Of a DNA stretch of 64,000 nucleotides, positions 27,500 through 41,400 are shown piece after piece. A program made the translations under genes and the position numbers. Origin of the DNA: Paratinospora sagittata (lineage: Eukaryota > Streptophyta > Magnoliopsida > Ranunculales > Menispermaceae); NCBI GenBank assembly GCA_035771175.1, contig CM069589.1, positions 22,896,201 to 22,960,200 of the forward strand. Reading direction: 5' to 3'. The notes under the pieces were generated by a model, which was not told the origin of the DNA, searched no databases, and saw only the letters and a list, made by a program, of their open reading frames with translations. The first letter of the stretch is position 1, and each line of letters starts with the position of its first letter.

Positions 27500-28640
27500 A
27501 AAGGCGTTTGAAATATGGTTTCTTCCTCTTTCCAACGCATTTTCAATCACTCAAACCAGAGTCGAAAATAAAATGTTACAGCTATTTGAATATTTTTTAC
27601 CAGTCAATCAACTTACTTATCGAACAAATCATGAAGAAAAGTTCAAATAGCCATAACTTTTCATCCCGACTTTAATTTGAGTGATTCAAAGGGAATTGAA
27701 ATTGACTTTTCTTCCTATTTCTAACGCATGGTCAATCACACAAATTGGAGTCGGAATCAAAAAGTTGTGGTCATTTTAAAGTTTCACACCATTCATTCAA
27801 CTTACTTATCAATTGAATCGGTAAGAAAAAGTCAATTCGTCTTAGAGTTTAATGCTGACTCTGTTATGAGTTAATCAAAAGCAGTTGGAAATATTGTTTC
27901 TTAATCTTTCCAATGCATGTCCAATCACTCAAATCGGAGTCAGGATGAAAACGTTATGGCTATTAGAATGTTTGTTACCCATTAGCCAACATACTTATTA
28001 ATCTAATCAATAATCAAAATTCAAATAGCCGTAACCATTTCTTTCGAACTATGATTTGAGTTATTCAAAAGGCGTTTGAAATATGGTTTCTTCCTCTTTC
28101 CAACGCATTTTCAATCACTCAAACCAGAGTCGAAAATAAAATGTTACAGCTATTTGAATATTTTTTACCAGTCAATCAACTTACTTATCGAACAAATCAT
28201 GAAGAAAAGTTCAAATAGCCATAACTTTTCATCCCGACTTTAATTTGAGTGATTCAAAGGGAATTGAAATTGACTTTTCTTCCTATTTCTAACGCATGGT
28301 CAATCACACAAATTGGAGTCGGAATCAAAAAGTTGTGGTCATTTTAAAGTTTCACACCATTCATTCAACTTACTTATCAATTGAATCGGTAAGAAAAAGT
28401 CAATTCGTCTTAGAGTTCTCTGTTATGAGTTAATCAAAAGCAGTTGGAAATATTGTTTCTTCATCTTTCCAATGCATGTCCAATCACTCAAATCGGAGTC
28501 AGGATGAATACGTTATGGCTATTTGAATGTTTGTTACCCATTAGCCAACATACTTTTTAATCTAATCAATAATCAAAATTCAAATAGCCGTAACCATTTC
28601 TTTCGAACTATGATTTGAGTTATTCAAAAGGCGTTTGAAA
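27500..28640 (+). repeat. Recent tandem duplication of a single trimer
   Basis: Two successive trimers share an otherwise rare C variant, GTTGTGGTCATTTTAAAG (TCATT at 27771 and 28339, 568 bp apart). They also share the B variant AACAAATCATGAAG. This is the simplest amplification step seen in the window, one 567-bp unit copied next to itself. The second copy then lost 9 bp at 28417/28418 (AGAGTT joined to CTCTGTTATG). Confidence 0.8.
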
Positions 28641-28649
28641 TATGGTTTC

Positions 28650-30480
28650 TTCCTCTTTCCAACGCATTTTCAATCACTCAAACCGGAGTCAGAAATAAAA
28701 TGTTACAGCTATTTGAATGTTTTTTACCAGTCAATCAACTTACTTATCGAACAAATCGTGAAGAAAAGTTCAAATAGCCATAACTTTTCATCCCAACTTT
28801 AATTTGAGTGATTCAAAGGGAATTGAAATTGACATTTCTTCCTATTTCTAACGCATGGTCAATCACACAAATTGGTGTCGGAATCAAAAAGTTGTGGTTA
28901 TTTTAAAGTTTCACACCATTCATTCAACTTACTTATCAATTGAATCGGTAAGAAATAGTCAATTAGTCTCTGAGTTTATTGCTGACTTTGTTATGAGTTA
29001 ATCAAAAGCCGTTGGAAATATTGTTTCTTCATCTTTCCAATGCATGTCGAATCACTCAAATCAGAGTAAGGATCAAAACGTTATGGCTATTTGAATGTTT
29101 GTTACCCATTAGCCAACGTACTTACTAATCTAATCAATAATCAAAATTCAAATAGCCGTAACCATTTCGTTCGAACTATGATTTGAGTTATTCACAAGGC
29201 ATTCGAAATATCGTTTCTTCCTCTTTCCAACGCATTTTCAATCACTCAAACAGGAGTTGGAAATAAAATGTTACCGCTATTTAAATGTTAGTTACCGATC
29301 AATCAACTTACTTATCGAACAAATCGTGAAGAAAAGTTCAAATAGCCGTAACTTTTCATCGCGATTGTGATTTGAGTGGTTTAAAAGGAATTGAAAATGT
29401 CTTTTCTTCTTATTTCTAACGCATGTTCAATCACACAAATTGGAGTCGGAATCAAAAAGTTGTGGATATTTTAAAGTTTCACACCATTCATTCAACTTAC
29501 TTATCAATTGTATCGGTAAGAAAAAGTCAATTCGTCTTAGAGTTTGATGCTGACTCTGTTATGAGTTAATCAAAAGCAGTTGGAATATTATTTTTTCATC
29601 TTTCCAATGCATGTCCAATCACTCAAATCGGAGTCAGGATGAAAACGTTATGGCTATTTGAATGCTTGTTACCCACTAGCCAACTTACTTATTAATCTAA
29701 TCAATAATCAAAATTCAAATAGCCGTAACCATTTCGTTCGAACTATGATTTGAGTTATTGAAAAGGCGTTTGAAATATAGTTTCTTCCTCTTTCCAACGC
29801 ATTTTCAATCACTCAAACCAGAGTCGGAAATAAAATGTTACAGCTATTTGAATATTTTTTACCTGTCAATCAACTTACTTATCGAACAAATCGCGAAGAA
29901 AAGTTCAAATAGCCATAACTTTTCATCCTGACTTTGATTTGAGTGATTCGAAAGGAATTTAAAATGTTTTTTTTCCTATTTCTAACGCAGGTTCAATCAC
30001 ACAAATTGGAGTCGGAATCAAAAAGTTGTGGTTATTTTAAAGTTTCACACCATTCATTCAACTTACTTATCAATTGAATCGGTAAGAAGTAGTCAATTAG
30101 TCTCTGAGTTTAATGCTGACTTTGTTATGAGTTAATCAAAAGCCGTTGGAAATATTGTTTCTTCATCTTTCCAATGCATGTCCAATCACTCAAATCAGAG
30201 TAAGGATGAAAACGTTATTGCTATTTGAATGTTTGTTACCCATTGGCCAACATACTTATCAATCTAGTCAGTAATCAAAATTCAAATAGTCGTAACCATT
30301 TCTTTCGAACAATGATTTGAGTTATTCACAAGGCATTCGAAATATCGTTTCTTCCTCTTTTAAACGCATTTTCAATCACTCAAACCAGAGTCAAAAATAA
30401 AATGTTACAGCTATTTGAATATTTTTTACTTGTCAATCAACTTATTTATTTAACAAATCGTGAAGAAAAGTTCAAATAGC
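28650..30480 (+). repeat. Satellite trimers, including the parent-like copy of a 2271-bp-spaced block
   Basis: Array only, no gene. The part from about 29430 to 30560 is closely matched at 31700-32830, and again at 35670-36800, by a set of rare variants: TTATTGAAAAGGCG (29761, 32032, 36000 for AAAAGGCG), AAATCGCGAAGAAAAG, and GGAATTTAAAATG. The spacings are 2271 bp (4 trimers) and 3968 bp (7 trimers). Confidence 0.8.
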
Positions 30481-33400
30481 CATAACTTTTCATCCCGACT
30501 TTGATTTGAGTGATTCGAAAGGAATTGAAAATGTCATTTTTTCCTATTTCTAACGCAGGTTCAATCACACAAATTGGAGTCGGAATCAAAAAGTTGTGGT
30601 TATTTTAAAGTTTCACACCATTCATTCAACTTACTTATCAATTGAATCGGTAAGAAAAAGTCAATTCGTCTTAGAGTTTAATGCTGACTCTGTTATGAGT
30701 TAATCAAAAGCAGTTGGAAATATTGTTTCTTCATCTTTCCAATGCATGTCCAATCACTCAAATCGGAGTCAGGATGAAAACGTTATGGCTATTTGAATGT
30801 TTGTTACCCATTAGCCAACATACTTATTAATCTAATCAATAATCAAAATTCAAATAGCCGTAACCATTTCTTTCGAACTATGATTTAAGTTATTCAAAAG
30901 GCGTTTGAAATATGGTTTCTTCCTCTTTCCAACGCATTTTCAATCACTCAAACCGGAGTCAGAAATAAAATGTTACAGCTATTTGAATGTTTTTTACCAG
31001 TCAATCAACTTACTTATCGAACAAATCGTGAAGAAAAGTTCAAATAGCCATAACTTTTCATCCCGACTTTCATTTGAGTGATTCAAAGGGAATTGAAATT
31101 GACTTTTCTTCCTATTTCTAACGCATGGTCAATCACACAAATTGGAGTCGGAATCAAAAAGTTGTGGTTATTTTAAAGTTTCACACCATTCATTCAACTT
31201 ACTTATCAATTGAATCGGTAAGAAAAAGTCAATTCGTCTTAGAGTTTAATGCTGACTCTGTTATGAGTTAATCAAAAGCAGTTGGAAATATTGTTTCTTC
31301 ATCTTTCAGATGCATGTCCAATCACTCAAATCGGAGTTAGGATGAAAACGTTATTGCTATTTGAAAGCTTGTTACCCATTGGCCAACGTACTTATCAATC
31401 TAGTCAGTAATCAAAATTTAAATAGTCGTAACCATTTCTTTCGAACTATGATTTGAGTTATTCACAAGGCATTCGAAATATCATTTCTTCCTCTTTCCAA
31501 CACATTTTCAATCACTCAAACAGGAGTCGGAAATAAAATGTTACCGCTATTTAAATGTTATTTACCGATCAATCAACTTACTTATCGAACAAATCATGAA
31601 GAAAAGTTCAAATAGCCGTAACTTTTCATCGCGATTGTGATTTGAGTGATTTAAAAGGAATTGAAAATGTCTTTTCTTCCTATTTCTAACGCATGTTCAA
31701 TCACACAAATTGGAGTCGGAATCAAAAAGTTGTGGATATTTTAAAGTTTCACACCATTCATTCAACTTACTTATCAATTGTATCGGTAAGAAAAAGTCAA
31801 TTCGTCTTAGAGTTTGATGCTGACTCTGTTATGAGTTAATCAAAAGCAGTTGGAAATATTATTTTTTCATCTTTCCAATGCATGTCCAATCACTCAAATC
31901 GGAGTCAGGATGAAAACGTTATGGCTATTTGAATGCTTGTTACCCACTAGCCAACTTACTTATTAATCTAATCAATAATCAAAATTCAAATAGCCGTAAC
32001 CATTTCGTTCGAACTATGATTTGAGTTATTGAAAAGGCGTTTGAAATATAGTTTCTTCCTCTTTCCAACGCATTTTCAATCACTCAAACCAGAGTCGGAA
32101 ATAAAATGTTACAGCTATTTGAATATTTTTTACCTGTCAATAAACTTACTTATCGAACAAATCGCGAAGAAAAGTTCAAATAGCCATAACTTTTCATCCT
32201 GACTTTGATTTGAGTGATTCGAAAGGAATTTAAAATGTTTTTTTTCCTATTTCTAACGCAGGTTCAATCACACAAATTGGAGTCGGAATCAAAAAGTTGT
32301 GGTTATTTTGAAGTTTCACACCATTCATTCAACTTACTTATCAATTGAATCGGTAAGAAATAGTCAATTACTCTCTGAGTTTAATGCTGACTTTGTTATG
32401 AGTTAATCAAAAGCCGTTGGAAATATTGTTTCTTCATCTTTCCAATGCATGTCCAATCACTCAAATCAGAGTAAGGATGAAAACGTTATTGCTATTTGAA
32501 TGTTTGTTACCCATTGGCCAACATACTTATCAATCTAGTCAGTAATCAAAATTCAAATAGTCGTAACCATTTCTTTCGAACTATGATTTGAGTTATTCAC
32601 AAGGCATTCGAAATATCGTTTCTTCCTCTTTCCAACGCATTTTCAATCACTCAAACCAGAGTAAAAAATAAAATGTTACAGCTATTTGAATATTTTTTAC
32701 TTGTCAATCAACTTACTTATTTAACAAATCGTGAAGAAAAGTTCAAATAGCCATAACTTTTCATCCCGACTTTGATTTGAGTGATTCGAAAGGAATTGAA
32801 AATGTCATTTTTTCCTATTTCTAACGTAGGTTGAATCACACAAATTGGAGTCGGAATCAAAAAGTTGTGGTTATTTTAAAGTTTCACACCATTCATTCAA
32901 CTTACTTATCAATTGAATCGGTAAGAAAAAGTCAATTCGTCTTAGAGTTTAATGCTGACTCTGTTATGAGTTAATCAAAAGCAGTTGGAAATATTGTTTC
33001 TTCATCTTTCCAACGCATGTCCAATCACTCAAATCGGAATCAGGATGAAAACGTTATGGCTATTTGAATGTTTGTTACCCATTAGCCAACATACTTATTA
33101 ATCTAATCAATAATCAAGATTCAAATAGCCGTATCCATTTCTTTCGAACTATGATTTGAGTTATTAAAAGGCGTTTGAAATATAGTTTCTTCCCCTTTCC
33201 AACGCATTTTCAATCACTCAAACCAGAGTCGGAAATAAAATGTTACAGCTATTTGAATGTTTTTTACCGATCAATCAACTAACTTATCGAACAAATCGTG
33301 AAGAAAAGTTCAAATTGCCGAAACTTTTCATCCCGATTGTGATTGAAGTGATTCAAAAAGAATTGAAAATGTCTTTTCTTCCTATTTCTAACGCATGTTC

Positions 33401-34470
33401 AATCACACAAATTGGAGTCGGAATAAAAAAGTTGTGGTTATTTTAAAGTGTCACACCATTCATTCAACTTACTTATCAATTGAATCAGTAAGAAAAAGTC
33501 AATTCATCTTAGATTTAATGCTGACTCTGTTATGAGTTAATCAAAAGCAGTTGGTAATATTTTTCTTCATCTTTCCAATCCATGTCCAATCACTCAAATC
33601 GGAGTCAGGATGAAAACGTTATGGCTATTTGAATATTTGTTACCGATTGGCCAACGTACTTATCAATCTAGTCAGTAATCAAAATTCAAATAGTCGTAAC
33701 CATTTCTTTCGAACTATGATTTGAGTTATTCACAAGGCATTTGAAATATCGTTTCTTCCTCTTTCCAACGCATTTTGAATCACTCAAACAGGAGTCGGAA
33801 ATAAAATGTTACCGTTATTTAAATGTTATTTACCGATCAATCAACTTACTTATCGAACAAATCGTGAAGAAAAGTTCAAATAGCCGTAACTTTTCATCGC
33901 GATTGTGATTTGAGTGATTTAAAAGGAATTGAAAATGTCTTTTCTTCCTATTTCTAACGCATGTTCAATCACACAAATTGGAGTCGGAATCAAAAAGTTG
34001 TGGATATTTTAAAGTTTCACACCATTCATTCAACTTACTTATCAATTGTATCGGTAAGAAAAAGTCAATTCGTCTTAGAGTTTGATGCTGACTCTGTTAT
34101 GAGTTAATCAAAAGCAGTTGGAAATATTATTTTTTCATCTTTCCAATGCATGTCCAATCACTCAAATCGGAGTCAGGATGAAAACGTTATGGCTATTTGA
34201 ATGCTTGTTACCCACTAGCCAACGTACTTATTAATCTAATCAATAATCAAAATTCAAATAGCCGTAACCATTCCTTTCGAACTATGATTTGAGTTATTTA
34301 AAAGGCGTTTGAAATATGGTTTCTTCCCCTTTCCAACGCATTTTCAATCACTCAAACAAGAGCCGAAAATAAAATGTTACAGCTATTTGAATGTTTTTTA
34401 CCTATCAATCAACTTATCGAACAAATCGTGAAGAAAAGTTCAAATAGCCATAACTTTTCATCCCGACTTC
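30480..34470 (+). repeat. 3968-bp higher-order block, copy 1 (7 trimers)
   Basis: Matched by 34470-38440 at a constant offset of 3968 bp. Shared markers are ATGTCATTTTTTCC-type spacing (30531/34499), CCCGACTTTCATTTG (CATTTG at 31071/35039), TTTCAGATGCATG (near 31306/35274), the AAATTGCCG variant of B, a 2-bp deletion CTTAGATTTAATG (near 33510/37478), and a 4-bp deletion CAATCAACTTATCG (near 34408/38376). The left edge is placed where 30421-30480 no longer matches 34389-34448. Confidence 0.88.
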
Positions 34471-37400
34471 GATTTGAGTGATTCGAAAGGAATTGAAAAT
34501 ATCATTTTTTCCTATTTCTAACGCAGGTTCAATCACACAAATTGGAGTCGGAATCAAAAAGTTGTGGTTATTTTAAAGTTTCACACCATTCATTCAACTT
34601 ACTTAACAATTGAATCGGTAAGAAAAAGTCAATTCGTCTTAGAGTTTAATGCTGACTCTGTTATGAGTTAATCAAAAGCAGTTGGAAATATTGTTTCTTC
34701 ATCTTTCCAATGCATGTCCAATCACTCAAATCGGAGTCAGGATGAAAACGTTATGGCTATTTGAATGTTTGTTACCCATTAGCCAACATACTTATTAATC
34801 TAATCAATAATCAAAATTCAAATAGCCGTAACCATTTCTTTCGAACTATGATTTGAGTTATTCAAAAGGCGTTTGAAATATGGTTTCTTCCTCTTTCCAA
34901 CGCATTTTCAATCACTCAAACCGGAGTCAGAAATAAAATGTTACAGCTATTTGAATGTTTTTTACCAGTCAATCAACTTACTTATCGAACAAATCGTGAA
35001 GAAAAGTTCAGATAGCCATAACTTTTCATCCCGACTTTCATTTGAGTGATTCAAAGGGAATTGAAATTGACTTTTCTTCCAATTTCTAACGCATGGTCAA
35101 TCACACAAATTAGAGTCGGAATCAAAAAGTTGTGGTTATTTTAAAGTTTCACACCATTCATTCAACTTACTTATCAATTGAATCGGTAAGAAAAAGTCAA
35201 TTCGTCTTAGAGTTTAATGCTGACTCTGTTATGAGTTAATCAAAAGCAGTTGGAAATATTGTTTCTTCATCTTTCAGATGCATGTCCAATCACTCAAATC
35301 GGAGTCAGGATGAAAACGTTATTGCTATTTGAATGCTTGTTACCCATTGGCCAACGTACTTATCAATCTAGTCAGTAATCAAAATTCAAATAGTCGTAAC
35401 CATTTCTTTCGAACTATGATTTGAGTTATTCACAAGGCATTCGAAATATCGTTTCTTCCTCTTTCCAACACATTTTCAATCACTCAAACAGGAGTCGGAA
35501 ATAAAATGTTACCGCTATTTAAATGTTATTTACCGATCAATCAACTTACTTATCGAACAAATCGTGAAGAAAAGTTCAAATAGCCGTAACTTTTCATCGC
35601 GATTGTGATTTGAGTGATTTAAAAGGAATTGAAAATGTCTTTTCTTCCTATTTCTAACGCATGTTCAATCACACAAATTGGAGTCGGAATCAAAAAGTTG
35701 TGGATATTTTAAAGTTTCACACCATTCATTCAACTTACTTATCAATTGTATCGGTAAGAAAAAGTCAATTCGTCTTAGAGTTTGATGCTGACTCTGTTAT
35801 GAGTTAATCAAAAGCAGTTGGAAATATTATTTTTTCATCTTTCCAATGCATGTCCAATCACTCAAATCGGAGTCAGGATGAAAACGTTATGGCTATTTGA
35901 ATGCTTGTTACCCACTAGCCAACTTACTTATTAATCTAATCAATAATCAAAATTCAAATAGCCGTAACCATTTCGTTCGAACTATGATTTGAGTTATTGA
36001 AAAGGCGTTTGAAATATAGTTTCTTCCTCTTTCCAACGCATTTTCAATCACTCAAACCAGAGTCGGAAATAAAATGTTACAGCTATTTGAATATTTTTTA
36101 CCTGTCAATCAACTTACTTATCGAACAAATCGCGAAGAAAAGTTCAAATAGCCATAACTTTTCATCCTGACTTTGATTTGAGTGATTCGAAAGGAATTTA
36201 AAATGTTTTTTTTCCTATTTCTAACGCAGGTTCAATCACACAAATTGGAGTCGGAATCAAAAAGTTGTGGTTATTTTAAAGTTTCACACCATTCATTCAA
36301 CTTACTTATCAATTGAATCGGTAAGAAATAGTCAATTAGTCTCTGAGTTTAATGCTGACTTTGTTATGAGTTAATCAAAAGCCGTTGGAAATATTGTTTC
36401 TTCATCTTTCCAATGCATGTCCAATCACTCAAATCAGAGTAAGGATGAAAACGTTATTGCTATTTGAATGTTTGTTACCCATTGGCCAACATACTTATCA
36501 ATCTAGTCAGTAATCAAAATTCAAATAGTCGTAACCATTTCTTTCGAACTATGATTTGAGTTATTCACAAGGCATTCGAAATATCGTTTCTTCCTCTTTC
36601 CAACGCATTTTCAATCACTCAAACCAGAGTCAAAAATAAAATGTTACAGCTATTTGAATATTTTTTACTTGTCAATCAACTTACTTATTTAACAAATCGT
36701 GAAGAAAAGTTCAAATAGCCATAACTTTTCATCCCGACTTTGATTTGAGTGATTCGAAAGGAATTGAAAATGTCATTTTTTCCTATTTCTAACGCAGGTT
36801 CAATCACACAAATTGGAGTCGGAATCAAAATGTTGTGGTTATTTTAAAGTTTCACACCATTCATTCAACTTACTTATCAATAGAATCGGTAAGAAAAAGT
36901 CAATTCGTCTTAGAGTTTAATGCTGACTCTGTTATGAGTTAATCAAAAGCAGTTGGAAATATTGTTTCTTCATCTTTCCAACGCATGTCCAATCACTCAA
37001 ATCGGAATCAGGATGAAAACGTTATGGCTATTAGAATGTTTGTTACCCATTAGCCAACATACTTATTAATCTAATCAATAATCAAAATTCAAATAGCCGT
37101 ATCCATTTCTTTCGAACTATGATTTGAGTTATTAAAAGGCGTTTGAAATATAGTTTTTTCCCCTTTCCAACGCATTTTCAATAACTCAAACCAGAGTCGG
37201 AAATAAAATGTTACAGCTATTTGAATGTTTTTTACCGATCAATCAACTAACTTATCGAACAAATCGTGAAGAAAAGTTCAAATTGCCGACATTTTTCATC
37301 CCGATTGTGATTGGAGTGATTCAAAAAGAATTGAAAATGTCTCTTCTTCCTATTTCTAACGCATGTTCAATCACACAAATTGGAGTCGGAATAAAAAAGT

Positions 37401-38440
37401 TGTGGTTATTTTAAAGTGTCACACCATTCATTCAACTTACTTATCAATTGAATCAGTAAGAAAAAGTCAATTCGTCTTAGATTTAATGCTGACTCTGTTA
37501 TGAGTTAATCAAAAGCAGTTGGTAATATTTTTTCTTCATCTTTCCAATCCATGTCCAATCACTCAAATCGGAGTCAGGATGAAAACGTTATGGCTATTTG
37601 AATAATTGTTACCGATTGGCCAACGTACTTATCAATCTAGTCAGTAATCAAAATTCAAATAGTCGTAACCATTTCATTCGAACTATGATTTGAGTTATTC
37701 ACAAGGCATTTGAAATATCGTTTCTTCCTCTTTCCAACGCATTTTGAATCACTCAAACAGGAGTCGGAAATAAAATGTTACCGTTATTTAAATGTTATTT
37801 ACCGATCAATCAACTTACTTATCGAACAAATCGTGAAGAAAAGTTCAAATAGCCGTAACTTTTCATCGCGATTGTGATTTGAGTGATTTAAAAGGAATTG
37901 AAAATGTCTTTTCTTCCTATTTCTAACGCATGTTCAATCACACAAATTGGAGTCGGAATCAAAAAGTTGTGGATATTTTAAAGTTTCACACCATTCATTC
38001 AACTTACTTATCAATTGTATCGGTAAGAAAAAGTCAATTCGTCTTAGAGTTTGATGCTGACTCTGTTATGAGTTAATCAAAAGCAGTTGGAAATATTATT
38101 TTTTCATCTTTCCAATGCATGTCCAATCACTCAAATCGGAGTCAGGATGAAAACGTTATGGCTATTTGAATGCTTGTTACCCACTAGCCAACGTACTTAT
38201 TAATCTAATCAATAATCAAAATTCAAATTGCCGTAACCATTTCTTTCGAACTATGATTTGAGTTATTTAAAAGGCGTTTGAAATATGGTTTCTTCCCCTT
38301 TCCAACGCATTTTCAATCACTCAAACAAGAGCCGGAAATAAAATGTTACAGCTATTTGAATGTTTTTTACCTATCAATCAACTTATCGAACAAATCGTGA
38401 AGAAAAGTTCAAATAGCCATAACTTTTCATCCCGACTTCG
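34470..38440 (+). repeat. 3968-bp higher-order block, copy 2
   Basis: This is the second copy of 30480-34470, directly adjacent and in the same orientation. Scattered substitutions separate the copies (for example TTCAAATAGCC versus TTCAGATAGCC near 31050/35018). It is therefore somewhat older than, or less converted than, the 6.79-kb pair at the left. Confidence 0.87.
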
Positions 38441-41400
38441 ATTTGAGTGATTCGAAAGGAATTGAAAATGTCTTTTTTTCCTATTTCTTACGCAGGTTCA
38501 ATCACACAAATTGGAGTCGGAATCAAAAAGTTGTGGTTATTTTAAAGTTTCAGACCATTCATTCAACTTACTTATCAATTGAATCGGTAAGAAAAAGTCA
38601 ATTCGTCTTAGAGTTTAATGCTGACTCTATTATGAGTTAATCAAAAGCAGTTGGAAATATTGTTTCTTCATCTTTCCAATGCATGTCCAATCACTCAAAT
38701 CGGAGTCAGGATGAAAACGTTATGGCTATTTGAATGTTTGTTACCCATTGGCCAACATACTTATTAATCTAATCAATAATCAAAATTCAAATAGCCGTAA
38801 CCATTTCTTTCGAACTATGATTTGAGTTTTTCAGAAGGCATTTGAAATATGGTTTCTTCCTCTTTCCAACGCATTTTCAATCACTCAAACCGGAGTCAGA
38901 AATAAAATGTTACAGCTATTTGAATGTTTTTTACCGATCAATCAACTAACTTATCGAACAAATCGTGAAGAAAAGTTCAAATTGCCGAAACTTTTCATCC
39001 CGATTGTGATTGGAGTGATTCAAAAAAAATTGAAAATGTCTTTTCTTCCTATTTCTAACGCATGTTCAATCACACAAATTGGAGTCGAAATCAAAAAGTT
39101 GTGGTTATTTTAAAGTGTCACACCATTCATTCAACTTACTTATCAATTGAATCAGTAAGAAAAAGTCAATTCGTCTTAGAGTTTAATGCTGACTCTGTTA
39201 TGAGTTAATCAAAAGCAGTTGGTAATATCTTTTCTTCATCTTTCCAATGCATGTCCAATCACTCAAATCGGAGTCAGGATGAAAACGTTATGGCTATTTG
39301 AATGTTTGTTACCGATTGGCCAACGTAATTATCAATCTAGTCAGTAATCAAAATTCAAATAGTCGTAACCATTTCTTTCGAACTATGATTTGAGTTATTC
39401 ACAAGGCATTGGAAATATTGTTTCTTCCTCTTTCCAACGCATTTTCAATCACTCAAACAGGAGTCGGAAATAAAATGTTACCGCTATTTAAATGTTATTT
39501 ACAGATCAATCAACTTACTTATCGAACAAATCGTGAAGAAAAGTTCAAATAGCCGTAACTTTTCATCGCGATTGTGATTTGAGTGATTTAAAAGGAATTG
39601 AAAATGTCTTTTCTTCCTATTTCTAACGCATGTTCAATCACACAAATTAGAGTCGGAATCAAAAAGTTGTGGATATTTTAAAGTTTCACACCATTCATTC
39701 AACTTACTTATCAATTGTATCGCTAAGAAAAAGTCAATTCGTCTTAGAGTTTGATGCTGACTCTGTTATGAGTTAATCAAAAGCAGTTGGAAATATTATT
39801 TTTTAATCTTTCCAATGCATGTCCAATCACACAAATTGGAGTCAGGATGAAAACGTTATGGCTATTTGATTGCTTGTTACCCACTAGCCAACTTACTTAT
39901 TAATCTAATCAATAATCAAAATTCAAATAGCCGTAACCATTTCGTTCGAAGTATGATTTGAGTTATTCAAAAGGCGTTTGAAATATGGTTTCTTCCTCTT
40001 TCCAACACATTTTCAATCACTCAAACCAGAGTCGAAAATAAAATGTTACAGCTATTTGAATATTTTTTACCTGTCAATCAACTTACTTATTTAACAAATC
40101 ATGAAGAAAAGTTCAAATAACCATAACTTTTCATCCCGACTTTGATTTGAGTGATTCGAAAGGAATTGAAAATGTCTTTTTTTCCTATTTCTAACGCAGG
40201 TTCAATCACACAAATTGGAGTCGGAATGAAAAAGTTGTGGTTATTTTAAAGTTTCACACCATTCATTCAACTTACTTATCAATTTAATCGGTAAGAAAAA
40301 GTCAATTCGTCTTAGAGTTTAATGCTGACTCTGTTATGAGTTAATCAAAAGCACTTGGAAATATTGTTTCTTCATCTTTCCAATGCATGTCCAATCACTC
40401 AAATCGGAGTCAGGATGAAAACGTTATGGCTATTTGAATGCTTGTTACCCATTAGCCAACGTACTTATTAATCTAATCAATAATGAAAATTGAAATAACC
40501 GTAACCATTTCTTTCAAACTATGATTTGAGTTATTCAAAAGGCGTTTGAAATATGGTTTCTTCCTCTTTCCAACGCATTTTCAATCACTCAAACCGGAGT
40601 CAGAAACAAAATGTTACAGCTATTTGAATGTTTTTTACCAGTCAATCAACTTACTTATCGAACAAATCGTGAAGAAAAGTTCAAATAGCCATAACTTTTC
40701 ATCCCGACTTTAATTTGAATGATTCAAAAGGAATTGAAATTGACTTTTCTTCCTATTTCTAAGGCATGGTCAATCACACAAATTGGAGTCGGAATCTAAA
40801 AGTTGTGGTTATTTTAAAGTTTCACACCATTCATTCAATTTACTTATCAATTTAATCGGTAAGAAAAAGTCAATTAGTCTTAGAGTTTAATGCTAACTCT
40901 GTTATGAGTTATTCCAAAGTCGTTGGAAATACTGTTTCTTCATCTTTCCAATGCATGTCCAATCACTCAAATCGGAGTCAGGATGAAAACGTTATGGCTA
41001 TTTGAATGTTTGTTACCCATTGGCCAACGTACTTATCAATCTAGTCAGTAATCAAAATTCAAATAGTCGTAACCATTTCTTTCGAACTATGATTTGAGTT
41101 ATTCACAAGGCATTTGAAATATCGTTTCTTCCTCTTTCCAACGCATTTTCAATCACTCAAACAGGAGTCGGAAATAAAATGTTACCGCTATTTAAATGTT
41201 ATTTACCAATCAATCAACTTACTTAGCGAACAAATCGTGAAGAAAAGTTCAAATAGCCGTAACTTTTCATCGCGATTGTGATTTGAGTGATTTAAAAGGA
41301 ATTGAAAATGTCTTTTCTTCCTATTTCTAACGCATGTTCAATCACACAAATTGGCGTCGGAATGAAAAAGTTGTGGATATTTTAAAGTTTCACACCATTC

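Noticed and set aside
33240..33446. Open frame of 68 codons recurring at 33240, 37208 and 38907 with nearly the same protein
   Set aside because: It lies wholly inside B and C monomers and recurs only because the trimers are repeated (spacings 3968 and 1699 bp). It is open because the AAATTGCCG variant removes the TAG in AAATAGCCG and further variants remove a TGA. Other trimers have stops in the same frame.
38443..38640. Short open frames at 38443-38640, 50767-50982, 52071-52268 and 61453-61653
   Set aside because: Each is satellite sequence read in one frame. They begin at arbitrary ATG positions, end at monomer stops and have no conserved product.
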